DNA of 64,000 nucleotides from Elysia crispata (taxonomy: Eukaryota; Mollusca; Gastropoda; Plakobranchidae). The position numbers and the translations under genes were made by a program. How positions within the stretch are numbered: the first letter of the stretch is position 1; the number at the start of each line of letters is the position of its first letter. Where the stretch lies: NCBI GenBank assembly GCA_033675545.1, contig JAWDGP010006494.1, positions 451,001-515,000 of the forward strand. The letters are read 5' to 3'. This document shows, in pieces, positions 38,032-52,900 of the stretch. The notes beneath the pieces were generated by a model. That model was not told the origin of the DNA, did no database searches, and saw only the letters and a program-made list of their open reading frames with translations.

Positions 38032-41000
38032 TAGTAGCAGCAGCAGTAGTAGTAGTAGTACTGGTGGGTGGTGGTAGTTGTAAAATTAGTACAAGTAGCA
38101 ATAGCAGTAGAAATCGCAGTAGTGGTATCAGCAGTATTAGGAGTTGGAGTAACTGTAGTAGTGGAGGCAGCAGCAGCAATAACAGTAGTAACAGTGATCT
38201 CAGATCTTTCCTGTACATCAAACAAGCTCTCATTAAGCAGAGCAGAATTGAAAAGGCCCCAAACTCACTCACTGAAGGTGTGGGGATCAAACCTGCAATG
38301 AATTTACATGCAGATAGCAGGAAAGATGTCCTTACCCTACCGCTACCAGAGCTCCAGTAGTTATAGTTATAGAAATAGCAATATGATAATTAGTAATAAA
38401 TATAAAATTATAGTAATTGTAGCAGAAACAGTCTCTCACAAGTGGGAATTGGAAGCAGAAGTAGTAAGAGCATATAATAGAAATACTTCTCTAGATAGTG
38501 GTAAAACGATCATCATCAGCATCAACACTATTACTGACACTCATCTTTGCCTTTGCTTTTTCAAGATCTTGCAGAAATCAATCATTCTCGTTGATGTATG
38601 AAATTTCATAGCTAGTACCCATACACATACAACAAATTAATTATTGTATATATAATCCTATTTCAAAATAATGGGTGCAATTCCAAACAGGTGTGTTGAT
38701 TAAAGCACAAAAATAAATGGTGTTTGGTAAGGTAACAGTTATTGTCTAAAGCAGGTAGAGAAGACCTAGTAAATTTGTAGAAATCAACTTGTACTGATTG
38801 TACAAAAAATCTTGCTGTGTATTGAATCAGGAGGGCTTTCGACAAAAATCTGAGATCTTTCTTACTTCCACAAAATCTTGTGAGTGGCTAAAGTTTAGTG
38901 CAAAATTAGATTAGCTGATATTCACTGGCGAATATTAACACCACTAATATAATTAGTCTACACACAAAAATGTTTAGGACAGATTAGTAGTTTGATACGT
39001 GGAATTAACTTAACCAGTTAAGAGTTATCTATAAAAAGAGAAAGGAAATTTAGGCTGAAGCATGAATGTTACAGACCACTCTCTCTCTTTCTCTCTCTCC
39101 TTTCTTGGTCTAGGCTATCCCTGTCTTCCTTACCAATGTCTCCAACTCTAAACACCTGTAATACGCTAGGTGGGCCACGGCCAGCAGAATTCTCACTGAC
39201 AACGCGGATCTCATAGCGACCCATTGTGAGCCGCTCCAGCGTTGCTGTGAATGCCCCAAAAGGAATAGGAGGTGTTTCACGATACTCTTCAGCATTCTCC
39301 TCACGGAACAAAATGATATCTTGCAGCAAGTAGCCGTTCCAGGTATCTTCAGGGGGTGGCTACAAAGGAGATCATTTACAGATTTGAAAGTAGAAGGACG
39401 GCAATAAATATTTATCACAATAATGGTTGTGCCAGGTTCTGAATGATGAAGATACTTCGGGCCTTTTCTGGACACTGAAAATATAGTTTAATGAACCATC
39501 AATCAGCTGCCCCATAAATTGCACATATTACGTAGTCCTGTAATCTTAAAGAAGGCAATAATGATAAAACCTCTCCAATTCTGAAATTTCACCTTATAAG
39601 TTCATACTATCTCTGAATCAAGTCACATATCTATGAATGTATATATGTGTTGATGTGCAAAAGAAAGGGATAAATATGTGCTTGACTTTAAAATTTTCTG
39701 ATGCTTCTCTAACTAAATTGTAATCATGCCAGAGGAAAAAAAATTTAATGACTTATGAAGTTTGTAGGTTTCTTCGTGTAAAGAAAGAGAACATTAGCCC
39801 TGGCAAACACATCAAAACAAAAGGGCTATGCAGCAGTGTAGCTGATTCCATACCAGTTTTCCACTTTGATAAATTAAAGAACATCATGAAGGAAAATTAC
39901 AAAGAGCCACCCATATTTTAACACACAAACTCAAAATACAACAGCACCATACAACGTTGAGCTACGGATATATTCAGTCTTTACTGAACAAGAATCCAGC
40001 TTTTCTCTACTACTTATATATACCAAAATAGAGATTTTCTACATTCAGTGAAAACACACAACAATGACAAAAAAAAGGTGTGGTTAAGAAGCCAAAGATA
40101 ATCATGAAAAAATAACAAAAGAGAAGAGATTCAGTTAATTTATCTCTTCACATAAAGGCAATTCCACTATACCCAAAAGTATTGTCCACCAAACCAAAAA
40201 TGAAACCAAAAACAATACTAGGCGCCAAATGACAACAGTACCAATACCAACAACATGCGATTGGCTGGGATGTGAAAGCAATAATGTAAACAACATTAAG
40301 TCACAGATTTTGTGCTGCCAGTACCAATTTCCAGGTAGGTGGAAGCCCCGACACTCCATGGCCCACCGCCCATAAAATTGTGAGCTTGGACATTGCACAT
40401 GTACTTGAGGCCTGACTCAAGGTTTCCGTGGACAAACTCCAAGCTGCTAATATCAAAATATTGCCACGCAAGTTCTTGTTGGTCCTTGACAGACTGAGTA
40501 ACACCTGGACCAAAGGCAGCACCTTGTTGATCCTTGCCCTCCACTCTAAGGCGCACATAATAACCCATGAGAAAATCACTGTTCCATAGCTCGAACTCAG
40601 GAGCCTTGCATTAGAATGAGACAGTGATGAGTTGATGAGATTTTCCACAATAAAACACCCAAGACATGCCTAATTTCTACCATTTAATTTCTTCAAAATA
40701 TTTAGTTACTTTAGTAACTCTACGCTTTCCAATTTCATCCACTTTAACCATCCAGTATGCCCAGTAGACACAATTAAGATAATTAAAAAAAAAAGATAAT
40801 AACTTTGAATAACAGGAATCAACAGGCTGTATATCAAAGGCAAATTATAAAAAACTACCCGTGACCATCAATGTCATAAATACCAAGAAATTTCATACAA
40901 ACATGCTTGAAAGAAGTTCAACTTTATTGCAAGCTATCAAAACATTCATAAGTAGGTGTGTTTCAAAACATAGCTTGTGCTTGGGAAATTTTAAAGGAGT

Positions 41001-44000
41001 CAATCTGCAGGGTGGGATCAAACTTAAGGTTTTTGCCTGAATGCTTGCATTGGTGAATTAAGTTATTAAGAAATAATTCTAAAGTCTCTGGCATAGTAAA
41101 TAAAAACTGGTAATCATACGAGTGTTAGAAACTGCAAAGCTCACATCTTACTGTCACTCACCTGCCACGTAATTTTAATGGATTGCCGTGTTAGTGGCAC
41201 AATGGTTACTTTCTGGGGTGCCCCATCAGGTTCTGAAGAGAAAGAAAAAAAAAGGTCAGAGACAATAATCTCTGAATAAATGGCAAATGTCTACAAATTA
41301 AAGGGACAAGATCAGTGCAATTTATTATTTTCTTAACAATGGATATTCTTGAAGAAAACTTCTGTTTAACTTGAATTGTGTTTTTACGAAAAGTCTTGAC
41401 AAATTGTAATCTCCAATGTGAAAATTTTTCTTTATGACAAATGTCTCAAAAAAAACAAACAAACCAGAAAACAAAAAGCTCTGAATCATTTGTACTTCAT
41501 TCAATGAGATATCCAATTTAACATTGGATACTGTACATAAAAATATTCTTTGACCTAATTAGGAGATTTCTTTTATTTACACTTACTATGAATAAATCTT
41601 TAGGGGTTTAATACTTGTAATAAAAATTTTATCACTCAGGCAATGGAACCATTACTTGACAATTTACAAATTTCATGATTTATATATAAATTCTAACTAA
41701 ATGCAACTGACTCAAGATAAATTTTCCAATTGAAAAGTAGTACTTTTTATGAGTATAACTCCTAACAGGATCACACACAACAAAAACATTTTCATTTGGT
41801 TTCATTAGGTTTATTTGATTCATAGTCTTTTCTCAAATATTCCTACATTCAATTACATGATTGCATAGACTATATCCAAGACCACTAAGAATTTTTTAAA
41901 AAAGTGAATCAGCTTACTGTCTTCTCGTGTTTGCTTCTCACTTGAAGGTTCACTAAAACCACTACTACCCAGGTCATTTGTTGCAGAAACACGAAATGAG
42001 TAGAATGAGTTTGGTTGGAGTCTGAGGAATTTAAAAAATCATTAAATTAATGTTTCCATGAATAAAAAAAAGCATACAAAGATCTGTGTGTGACACTTAA
42101 TGACTTTGATTGGTTGATATCTGCATTCATATTCTTTCATTAATTGAAAACAATGATAATTTTGTACATCAGTTGAGAAGGGTAAGGTAACTGCCACATT
42201 AGTGTAAAGTTCAAAGGTTAACAAAGTATAATATCTTATGCATGGAACTAAAGTATTTTTTTAATTGATAATTATCTTCCTTCTTTTAAAGCATTCAAGC
42301 TTTATACACATTTACATACAATTTTCTTTAGTTAGCAAATTTCTAATGATGTCAACTGAATTATAAAAAATGCTAGACGAATCATAAAAATGTGCTATGG
42401 CTATTACAAAATCTCTAACTCTCGCAAACTCCAGTCTTCATAGGCGTTATAAATGATTGCCACCACAAACGAGAGGAAATTTTAACTCATACTCATAGCT
42501 CAGCCAATAAGAAGTTAATTATTCACAGGCAGAAAGTTACAAGATGTAAATTTTTAAAACTAAGCAGCAATCTATATTAGACTGAATGATAGATTTACTA
42601 TGATATTCAATAGATGTTCCTACTTACCCATGTACAATGTAAGATGTTGCATCAGGACCAATTGTTTCCTGCACTGTCTCCCAATCAAGGGCACCTCGTT
42701 TACGGTATTGGACTGTATAGTTACGAATAGGTCCAAAGTTGGTGTTCCCTTCCGACCAATAGATATCCATAGAGCGTGCTTTAATCTCTGATGTACCAAT
42801 TCTCACATTGTATGGAGGATTGGGGCGATCTAGTTGATGAAGAAATTTAAGATTTGAATGGAAAAAAAAAATATTGAATTTACATGCTCCAGGAACAAGT
42901 CCACAGATAAGTTTTCCAGAAAAGAAAACATGAGAATTCCAATGCAAAGGAAAAGGTGCAAACCCAAAACTGTAAGTCTTAAGTCTTTCCCTGTAGGGAA
43001 TTTAGTATTATGCTCTGAAGAATTTCTTACATTATTTTGAGAATGAGGGCTAAAGACAAGGTGAAAAAACTGGTGGAGAATATTTGAAAGAGAAAACTAA
43101 AAACCCAAAAACTTAAGGAAATCTCTCTATTTGATTTCTTTAACATCTTAATAATATCAACTTCACGGCTGTTAAAGAGCGGCATTTTAGTTTGCCTGCC
43201 GCACCCGTGAAGCAGCTTGTAACCCGATCGGGTCATGGGGTCAACCACCCCTGCAGAACGGGGATTCCCCTTTCCTCGCAACTTTAGATTTAAGATCTAA
43301 TTTTCACACCAAAACAATGGAGAATTTAAGCTTATGCATGAAAGGAAGAACTACAAAAATCATATAATTTGTTACATCTATATTTCAGCTATACAAAGAT
43401 ATATTTTTCCTCCTTCTTTTCATTTAATTGATGAAGTTATTGAGCGCTTTAATAAGTACATGAATCTAGAATAATCATAAGTTGGTGACGTTTTTTACGG
43501 GACATTTATGAAAAATTGAAACAATTTTTGGGGATGAAATTTTTACAGCATTTTATATATATGTTGAACTTAACACCCACCAAAGGGCATTAGCGAAGAG
43601 TTCTCCGTTTCCAAGTTATGCGGGTTTGAGTTGTGATAGTCCACTTCTTACAGCGCTGGTACGGCGTTTTGATATAAAATAATAAATCTAAACAACGATA
43701 GAACATCGTAGTTCAAGCTGTGGAGCGTCAATATATATGAGCGAGGCCTGATCTTAACTTTTAACAAAGTTAAAAACATGCACTAAGAAGAAAATGAAAC
43801 TTGTGTGTAGGGTTGTGCATTGTCTTCCTTTACAGGTAAGTCATACGTTTACTTTGCCTTATGTTCTTCAATCGGCGGGGCGTGTGCTAAGAGTAAGAGC
43901 TCTCTCTCTCTGTCTGTGTCTGTGTCTGTGACTGTCTGTAATATTTTCAAGCTTTTATTATAACTTTCTTCAAACCTCTGACGCCTAAGTGCTTTGAGTT

Positions 44001-47000
44001 TATTTACGTCAGAATATTAAAAGCATATTGTAAAAAATCTTTATTTTTTTTCTTACTGAAAATGATTGTGAACACCAAAAGTTAGTAACACGCCGTTGAT
44101 AAAGTCCGCACAGAGAAACTTTTGATTGCTTCCTCTATCTGCTACTAAACGATCTATCACAACAAGATCTGCAAACTTCATGGAGCTTTTGGTTGCGTTC
44201 AGATTCTAAGTGCTGCTCCATATTTAACAGTGTTGGTTTGAGGCTTCTAAGGTAGATCTATAGTGCAGAGTGTTATTTGCGGGTAGTTGCAGACTCGAGC
44301 GTGTGGAATTATTTTTAAAAAATCATATAAAGTCAATGAAAAACTCTTCGCACTTGAAACTTTCACACGTTCTTTATATTAATCTTTTAAATATCGGGAA
44401 ACAATTTTTAAGCGATAAAATTGTTTCACTTTTTAAATATTCCTATTAAACTGAGGTGTTATGAAAATCAAGACTTTTTTCTGTTCTTTTACTAGAAGTA
44501 TGAAGATTCACTTGCACCATCTAAACACTTTATAATTGAGAGATAAAAAATATAGCGTTGTATTCAAGACAATTTCAGCTTTAAAATAAATATTTGTTTG
44601 ATATACTTGGTGTTAATGAGGCCAGGTTTATCGCGATGCAAAAACAAGTAAAAAATCCTAATATTAGATTTAAAAGCAGTGCACCGTCATGCACGAGCAC
44701 ACACGGTTGTAGCCTGCGTGACAGGTGATTGATCACCGATCCGCCCACTAACTGTGGGCGTCTGAGGTAGGGCCTGGAAGCAAACTAAGTTGCCGCTTTT
44801 TGGTCTGTTTTAACAGCCGTGACTTAAAACATGATTGGCAAGGTGACCTGAAGGTGCAAATTGATATCTCTGCTCAATCCAACTTAGCACCTACAATATA
44901 ATGTTCCACTTGTTCTTGAACAGAGGTTTCTTTTATCATCAAACTATAATGCCTTACTAAGAGTTCAACTGTAATGTTACACTCCAGGACTGATATGCAA
45001 TTTTCCTTGTCCCCATCTAAATGTCATTGTTCCACATGATGCCTTAATTATAAATATAAATACCTTGACTATAATACTTTAGTTATAATCTGAACATTAA
45101 TTTTCAACTTAGCAACTGAAGTATATTGTTCTACACAAAGGAGGGGATTAGATATTCTCACATACCTCTACTTGAAATTGTATAGACCTCTACGGTGGCA
45201 TCTTTTCCCCAATCATCCTGTGTTCGAGCTGTCACTGAGAAAACATACATAGTCTCTCGCTCGAGTGCAGATACTGTATGGCTCAGAGGCTCATTTGTAT
45301 TCTTGTCCACTGAATTCATCTGTAATTTTAGATAAACATAACAATTTTTCCGCATAAAATTAAACATAAGAGATATCCATAAAAACTGGAAATGGGTTCA
45401 CATCAAAGCAAAATATGCAGTGGTGTTTATTATCATTTATTTTATGTGCCCGCTTTAAAGTGTTCTCAGGATAAAGCCAAATATTTAGCATCTCAATCAG
45501 GTGATTCTTAATGGCTGATAAACTGCTTTAAGAGATCTAAGCTCTGTCTTCACCTATGAAGAGGAAGAATCTATCCCAAAAATAGTTTTCTTAGAAAACT
45601 TTAAATGTTATAAATGATTCAATTCTTTGAGCCTAATGACACACTTAAAACAATACATTATACCAAAAAATTCAGTTGAGTTCATTTTTATTTATTTCAG
45701 GTGCCTAAGTCAAACTATTTTCAGCCAGACTGAAGCCATGTATTTAGCAACGCAATCATGTGAATCTTAATGACTGCGAACTGTTTTGGGAGATCCAGGC
45801 ACTGTTGGAAAGTCATCTCTGATAAGGACACATTTACCTCAAAAGAAGTTTTCCTTGAAAAGTGAGGCACTTTGATAACTTTTGATGTTATGAATTATTC
45901 AATTTGTTGAGCCTATTGAAATACTTTTAAAACAAATGACAAGAAGGACACAATAGGCAAAGTAAATAAAAAAATACTTTGCTTTTCAACTCTCTTAACA
46001 AACAACCAATCATGATTGCAACAGTACAACCTTACAAAAAATAGTAATTGTTTTATTCTTTTCAAATGAAAACACTCTTTTTAAATATCCAAACTATGAT
46101 TTATCAGCTGATGTTCCAAATTTCAATGTATGAAGGAAGGAAGCAGTCAATTTTCAATGAAAAATTGAGGCTTCAAAGGGTTCAAGTATTGCCTACACAT
46201 CAAATATTGGCTGATATCTCCCTATATAAAAACACTTTTGACCTTGAGGATATAAAAATTCATGAATTACCGGTGTATTTGGCTGATCAGCACGTCTCCA
46301 AGCGACCTTGTATCTGCTGATAACACCGTTAGGCTCATCTGGTGCCTCCCACACAATGGTGACTGAGCTTTCTGACACCTCAGGAAACCAAATATTCACA
46401 GGGGGGCCAGGTGCTGATCGCCAATACATAAAGGGATAAAAAAAAAAAGGGTTAGAAATGATTAATGCCCAGCCAGAACATGGGCAATCCATCTTTCTCC
46501 TAATCATGCTAATCATGCAGTGATAAAATACCTAAACATCCTAAAACCAAATGACTATGGACAAATCATAAACATTTTGCATGACTGCTGCTATTGCCAT
46601 CGCAATCACATGTGCATCTTCAGCAAAATTGCAACAGCAAATTTTTCTTAGATTTGCTTATTCAATCAATAATTAATTTTCAAATCTTATGTTTTTTTTA
46701 TTCTGAAATAATTCTGAAATTTGTGAAGAAGATTTACAGTAAATCTTGATGAATTAAAAAAATCTACATACAAAAGCACAATGCTGTGCCCAATTAATAC
46801 AGCTAGTAAAAAAGATCTTGTTATTTTCAAACTTGAGATATGCGAAAGAAGTAAGGGAAAAAATAAAGTCCTCATGGAAATTCCTTTCCTTTCTATCTAT
46901 GTAAAACATACTTTAAACAAAGGTAAATTCCACTTATATTAATTTATTTGATGCTTATGTACAATTTTTCTGCAGAAAAAAAGATTTAGGTTCTTATTAA

Positions 47001-49936
47001 TGGAAGGACAGACTCGAGTCTTTAAAATAAACTGTTGTGAGTTGTTTAAGGGCCTGCATCCGGTCACAAAAATTGCTGCACAATCTGCCTCTGGCTCATG
47101 CTCAATTGACATTGTAAACATTTCTTATAATTCTTTTCCTTGCCACCCATCACTTGATAAACCTACCTCCAGCTAGAGTTCTGATGGTGACTTTTGGACT
47201 AAGAACACCATCTCCAATCCTACTATAGGCCAGCACTTGAATATCATATTCAACAAACATACGTAGGTCAGTCAAGGTGGTGGTCATTGTATCTGCCCCC
47301 TCAACCTCCTGGAAATGGGCCTCATCCTGAGAGCCTCGGGCCTTGTATTTCACCTGTAAGAGGTGTATATTCACTTTTTTAATGGCATTTGACAATGTGA
47401 CAGATGAAGAAAAAACTTCAGCTATGCATTTAAGAGCAGTTAAGGCCTTTGGCAGCCAATGTTTGATTGGGCTTTGCTAAACAGTCAGTCTTGTTTGTGC
47501 GAACATAGAAAAGAAAGAATAACATAAAAAAAAATGAAGAAAAACCCAAGCTGCTTGGAGTGGATATGAGAGGTATATGAAACAGATGCACATTTGTTTA
47601 TCCATTGTCAATAGTCAAAAGACAAAATAGCATAGCTCATTTAAAAATACTCTGCGAATTTTCAAGAATACAACTGAGACAGTTTAGATTTATAAGCTTG
47701 CTACAGAACCAAAATAAGGATTGATGCCTGTAACATACATCCACAACAGCTTTCTGAAGGGTGCAAGAAAATTCCTTTACCTTATCAATATCTAGTTTTT
47801 TTGGTTATTGACTGAGGGGCATCACTTTTCAGCTCTTTTTTGTTTTTCGAGAGGAGGGCTCCATTACTCTTATTGCTTTATCCTCCACACTGTCAAAGAA
47901 TATCTAAAAACTTACCTTGTAACCTTTGATGTTTCCATTTTGCTGGAGTATGGGTACAGAGGACCATGTCACTTGGATGCTTGTAGGTGCCACAGCTCGT
48001 GGCTCAATATTCAATGGACTTCCATTTGGCACTGAAAAACACAAGATAGTTGTTCACATTGTTTCAATGAAGTATAAGAGGTTCAGTTATATAATACAAA
48101 CTGCAAATAAAAAAAAATTTCCTCAAATTTTCCTTACAGTTGTTCCCTTACTTTGGCACTTACAAACTTAATAATTCAATCAAGATTTTGTAAGACTAGA
48201 ATGGTAATTAATTAAAAAAAAAGAGAGAGAGAGAATCCTACGAAATGTAACTGGTCAAAAATCATAATTTATACCAGTGGCTCACTAAAGTTAACAAAGT
48301 TCAGAAATATAAATTCACAAGTAGGGTCTCTCATGAAAAATGAAAATTATAACCATCAAGTGAAAAAAGCAGCAATTTAGCTACCATCATAACAATATCT
48401 GAAAAAGCATTAAAATTAGAGGTAAAAAACATTTAAGATTGGCATCATTTTTACAGCTTTCATTTTTTCACTTTCCCTATTACTTGTAAACCTAAGTATG
48501 AGTTTGATTTTAGATCACATATGAACCCTGATCTCACACCAAGGCCAGTCTAGGTTGTAAATTTACCTCCTTCAGAGGTCCTCTCTAATTTCAGTTCACT
48601 GAGGATTCCATTTCCCACTGCATTGTACGCTACCATTTGCACCTCATATTCCATCCACTCCTCTAGTCCTGAGAGTGTGTGACCTTGGATATCACTGCCA
48701 TTACGTAATGTAACCTCAGACCAATTCTTCTCTCTCACCAAGTCAAGGTCAGCTTGTGAGGTCGTATTAAGATTGAAGTCTGAACTCCAGCGACGATAAA
48801 AGATTTTGTATCCAAGAAAATCACCATTCCATTCTGAGCGTGGCACTTGCTGTGATTAGAAAAACTCTTTGAATCAAAATTTTGATAAAACCGAATAAAA
48901 CTGAGTAAAACATCACTTCCAGAAAAAGAAGACCAGAAAGTTCCAGGAATTAGGACATGAGATAAGTTCTACTGTAGAATGAAGACATATTTTTTATTTA
49001 TCATGCTCTGTATTGGTTACATGAGTCATCTCTTACATCTGGCAAAGCTTCACAAATCTTTTCAACATTCATGGTCAATAAATAATGGAAGGGGGGAAAG
49101 CTGCTTAAAAAATACATTTCAAAATTTCTGCCTCTAACAAGGTGGGAGAGGAATTCATAATGGCAATAATCTAATTAACAGACCATTATTTGTAACCTAA
49201 AACATCTAAACGAATTGGTGAGAATCAAGGACATTAAGATGCATTGTTCTAGTTTTATTTTGTTTATTACAAGACTTCTCATCAGGTATGGCGAGTCAGT
49301 CTCATAAATTGGAAATTCATATTTTTTTTCACTTTCAAGGCTGAGGAATTTTTCAGGCATATTTGAATTCAAACATAAAAATTAAGACCTCTAATGAATT
49401 TCATAAAAATGCTTAAATGCTCCTAGCAAATCTAGCATACAAAGGCTATCTTTTGCCTATGTTACAATCCTGGCGTAGATCACAGAGAACAGTACAATGC
49501 TGGCTGTTTGAACCATACTAAGCTACTTCTGCCTATATCTCAAGAATATTTAGATTGCCCACAGGCAAAAAAGGGTGAATTACTTAAGCTTAATTTCTTT
49601 AAAATAGACAATTATCAATGGTAAATTAGTGTGCAAATCTCTACAACTTGATTAAGATTTAACTTTTACATGACAGGTGCTGTGCTGTACAGCCTTCTCT
49701 ATATTGCTTGAAAAAAAAGATGCGTATTGTTCATAAATAAATACCTTACAAAATCATAAAGTGCATTTTTTTTAATAAGGAACAGCAAATTTGTCTTGCT
49801 TTGCCAAATTATTCCTAGTTTAGATGTCTACATAAAAGTCCGGCTATATCACAACAGGAAACAAATTAAAACAACTTTGGATAACACTTCAAAATCTAAA
49901 TAAAGCCAAAACAAGTAAAATAATGATAGTACTAAT

Positions 49937-49971
<35 letters not shown>

Positions 49972-52900
49972 CGATCTGAATAATGAATTTGCCTTCTGAA
50001 GGTCAAAGAAGTACATGTTGTGCTAAAATTAATGTACTATGTAACAAACCTTCCATATAACTCTAATAGTGTTGGGACTGTGGGCTCTAGGTGTCACATC
50101 CTCTGGCGCTGCCCCTGGAACATCTTGCTTTGTTAGAAAGCGGTTGCTTGGTTCACTAGGCTCACTCTTTGCAAACACATTCTGAGCTAGGATACGCAGT
50201 TGGTAATAAGTGTAAGGCAGCAAGTTCTTCACCCGAATTTCATCTGCACCAGGATCATGGATTGTGTAAATCTCCTTCCACATTTTATCATCCTCAATCT
50301 GGGCCTGCATGACACAAATAATAGAGGTATATTGATTATCAGATAATCTCTTTTAAAATCTGAGCACATTTGGGAACATGAATTGTAGATGTTCACATAT
50401 AGACTGGCTAGGTCTGAATCAATTAGAGGATTGACATTCAATTAGCTTGAAATAAACAAATATTTGCTAAGGGTTTTTGGAAAACCATCTGTTACTATTT
50501 ATAGTGATCGACGCTGTTCTTTGTTTTAGTTAACATCAAGCACGGCAGGCTATGGTACATGCATGGATTTTAATCAGAAGAATGTTGCTTATTTGCAAAA
50601 TTTATTGAAACGTAAATGTTTTCCAATCAGTAATTTTAGGAAAGAAGATTTTTTAAATTTATATAGACAGGTTGATAACAACTAAGTATTGAAGTAGATC
50701 CAGGTGTTTGTACAAGGACAGAAGTGCCCTAAGACAGAAACTGATTGCGGCTGGTGGTGAAGTTTTTACTTTACTAATCCTCAAATCTACAGCCCAAATA
50801 ATATAGTTGACACTCCTGCCCGCATAAATCTTCGAATTTATCAAATCTATAGTTTGATCTTTGGATTGAAATCATTCAGAGTGTTTCATAGACATGATAG
50901 ATCTATCACTGGTTGAATGCTAACAGGCACAAGGGAACCAGGGCGTAAAATTTCATCAGCTGGATACTGTTTTCTGTGTATAAGAGGAGTTTCTTTTGTA
51001 TTAGCGTGGTGTCCCATTGGCGACAGAGGTGCCACGAGAGACAAGTTATTTAAAACCTAAAAATAGTTTACTGATATAAAATGGATGTATCCCAAAAAAA
51101 AAAAACAAAAAAAAAAACAGGCGTTCATATTCAGTATATCTAGATTTGAGGATTCGCATTATTTTTAATATACAATTAAAGAAAGGAACAAAGAAACATT
51201 CACTTATAGCTTGGCTACACAAAAGTAAGATTCATGAGATAGTCTAATTATCTTAGAGGATACAGAGATGTATTCACACACACACTCCTGACATAGAGGG
51301 AGAGTTCAATTGCAGTCGAAGATGTGTATTGAATGATCAACCCTCTTAACTTCACCCTATAATACTTTTCTGTCTCATTATTTACACAACTGTCGGTAAC
51401 TAAACACTTCGCCATGATGACAGAGAAGAACTGTACCTATCACACAAAAGTAAGATCTAGATCTAGATTTTCGATCTTTTTGCAAGATACAAATAATTTA
51501 AAAAAAGAACTTATTGATGTGGATTCCTAAAAAAATTTCCCAAAATATTGGCACGTTTTTCTGTTTGAAAAAAAGACCAGATTTTGAAATCTTTCGTTGA
51601 AATCTATGGCAATTGTGAAATGAGAATGTGGAAGTGTTAGGCCCTAGCGGAAGATTACAATGTCCTTTCCTTTCATGATGGATTCTAGTTTTAGAATTTT
51701 ACTTTACATATGTTTTGTGGAGAGGGACACACACCAAATAAAAAAAAATAATAAAAAGTGATCAATTATAGTTTGGCTATCTAGGTAAACACAGCAGAGT
51801 GGTCTGGAAATGTTGAAGGATACACAAGAAGTATCTTAATACTATGATGGCTTTTCAGCGACAGAAATGACAAGTACATTCTAGGAGAAGGGGTATTATT
51901 CCATTGAACCCACCTCAATAATCCACATGTTGATGGTTGCTCTCCCATCAAAGCCAGGTCTGAACTGCAGCATTGCAGATCGAGCCTGAATATTTTTTAT
52001 TAACACTGCAAGTTGTGTGGGTGGAGTAGGTTTCTCTGGAAAATCATAGTAAAACATTTATTTATTTATTGCACATTTTGGTCAGTTGTAGGTATGCAAT
52101 CCCATAAATGCTCACATTAAAAAAAAAATGAATGTAAAAGTTCAAAGATAAGAGAAAATAACAGCACCTTTTGCAGGAAGAGATGATTTATTAAAAACTT
52201 GAGTATTTTCAATTGTTTTTTAAATAAAAAAAAAACAGAGCACAGATCATCAAAATCTGAGAAGTCATACCTGGTGGCTCTGCAGAGCTGAACTCTGTTG
52301 TGACTGCAGGCCCAAATCCAACTCGTGTCTTGGCTCTCACAGAAATATTGTAAACACTGTCATAAACAAGGTTCATTAAGCTATGTGATGTTGCATTTGG
52401 ACCTCTCATTTCCCTCTCTGCTGGGGATGATCCACTCTTCTTTTGATGGACAATCTCATAGCCTGCATGGAAAACATGGAGTGAGTTATCAGAAATCATT
52501 TATGTTGTACTGAATGAGAAAAAGATGACTGGATAAGATAATATGCCACATGAAATATGTACAGCAGGTTAAATGAAAAGACATTCTGAATTCTATTGTG
52601 TTACTTTTAATCCTTTTCCCCAGTTTTCAATAAAATTGAAAGACATTGCCAATTTTAAGAAATCCAGTTTCAAAGAGTTTTTTTTCTCTTACCCAATAAT
52701 CAAACCTTCAACCCATAGCAGTTGAAGGGAGCAAACACTTAACCATCATTGTGATATGTGACTGTGATTTACACTGTCTTGCGGTTTGGTCTTTAAAAGT
52801 TTCTTTCTTAATAAAAATGAAATATATAATTTTTGAACTAACTACAGCTTATCATTAGGGGGCACAACAGGCATGAAATTTAACATGGATAAAAATTAAT

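Noticed and set aside
37656-38360. 234- and 189-residue frames with Ser, Val, Leu and Thr runs
   Set aside because: They lie in the compound GTA/GCA tract within an sdk intron and have no protein-like part outside it.
40135-40320. Possible exon for the missing start of FN3-11 between 40135 and 40320
   Set aside because: The translated sequence is hydrophobic and low in FN3 features, with no V-x-W core and no suitable donor.
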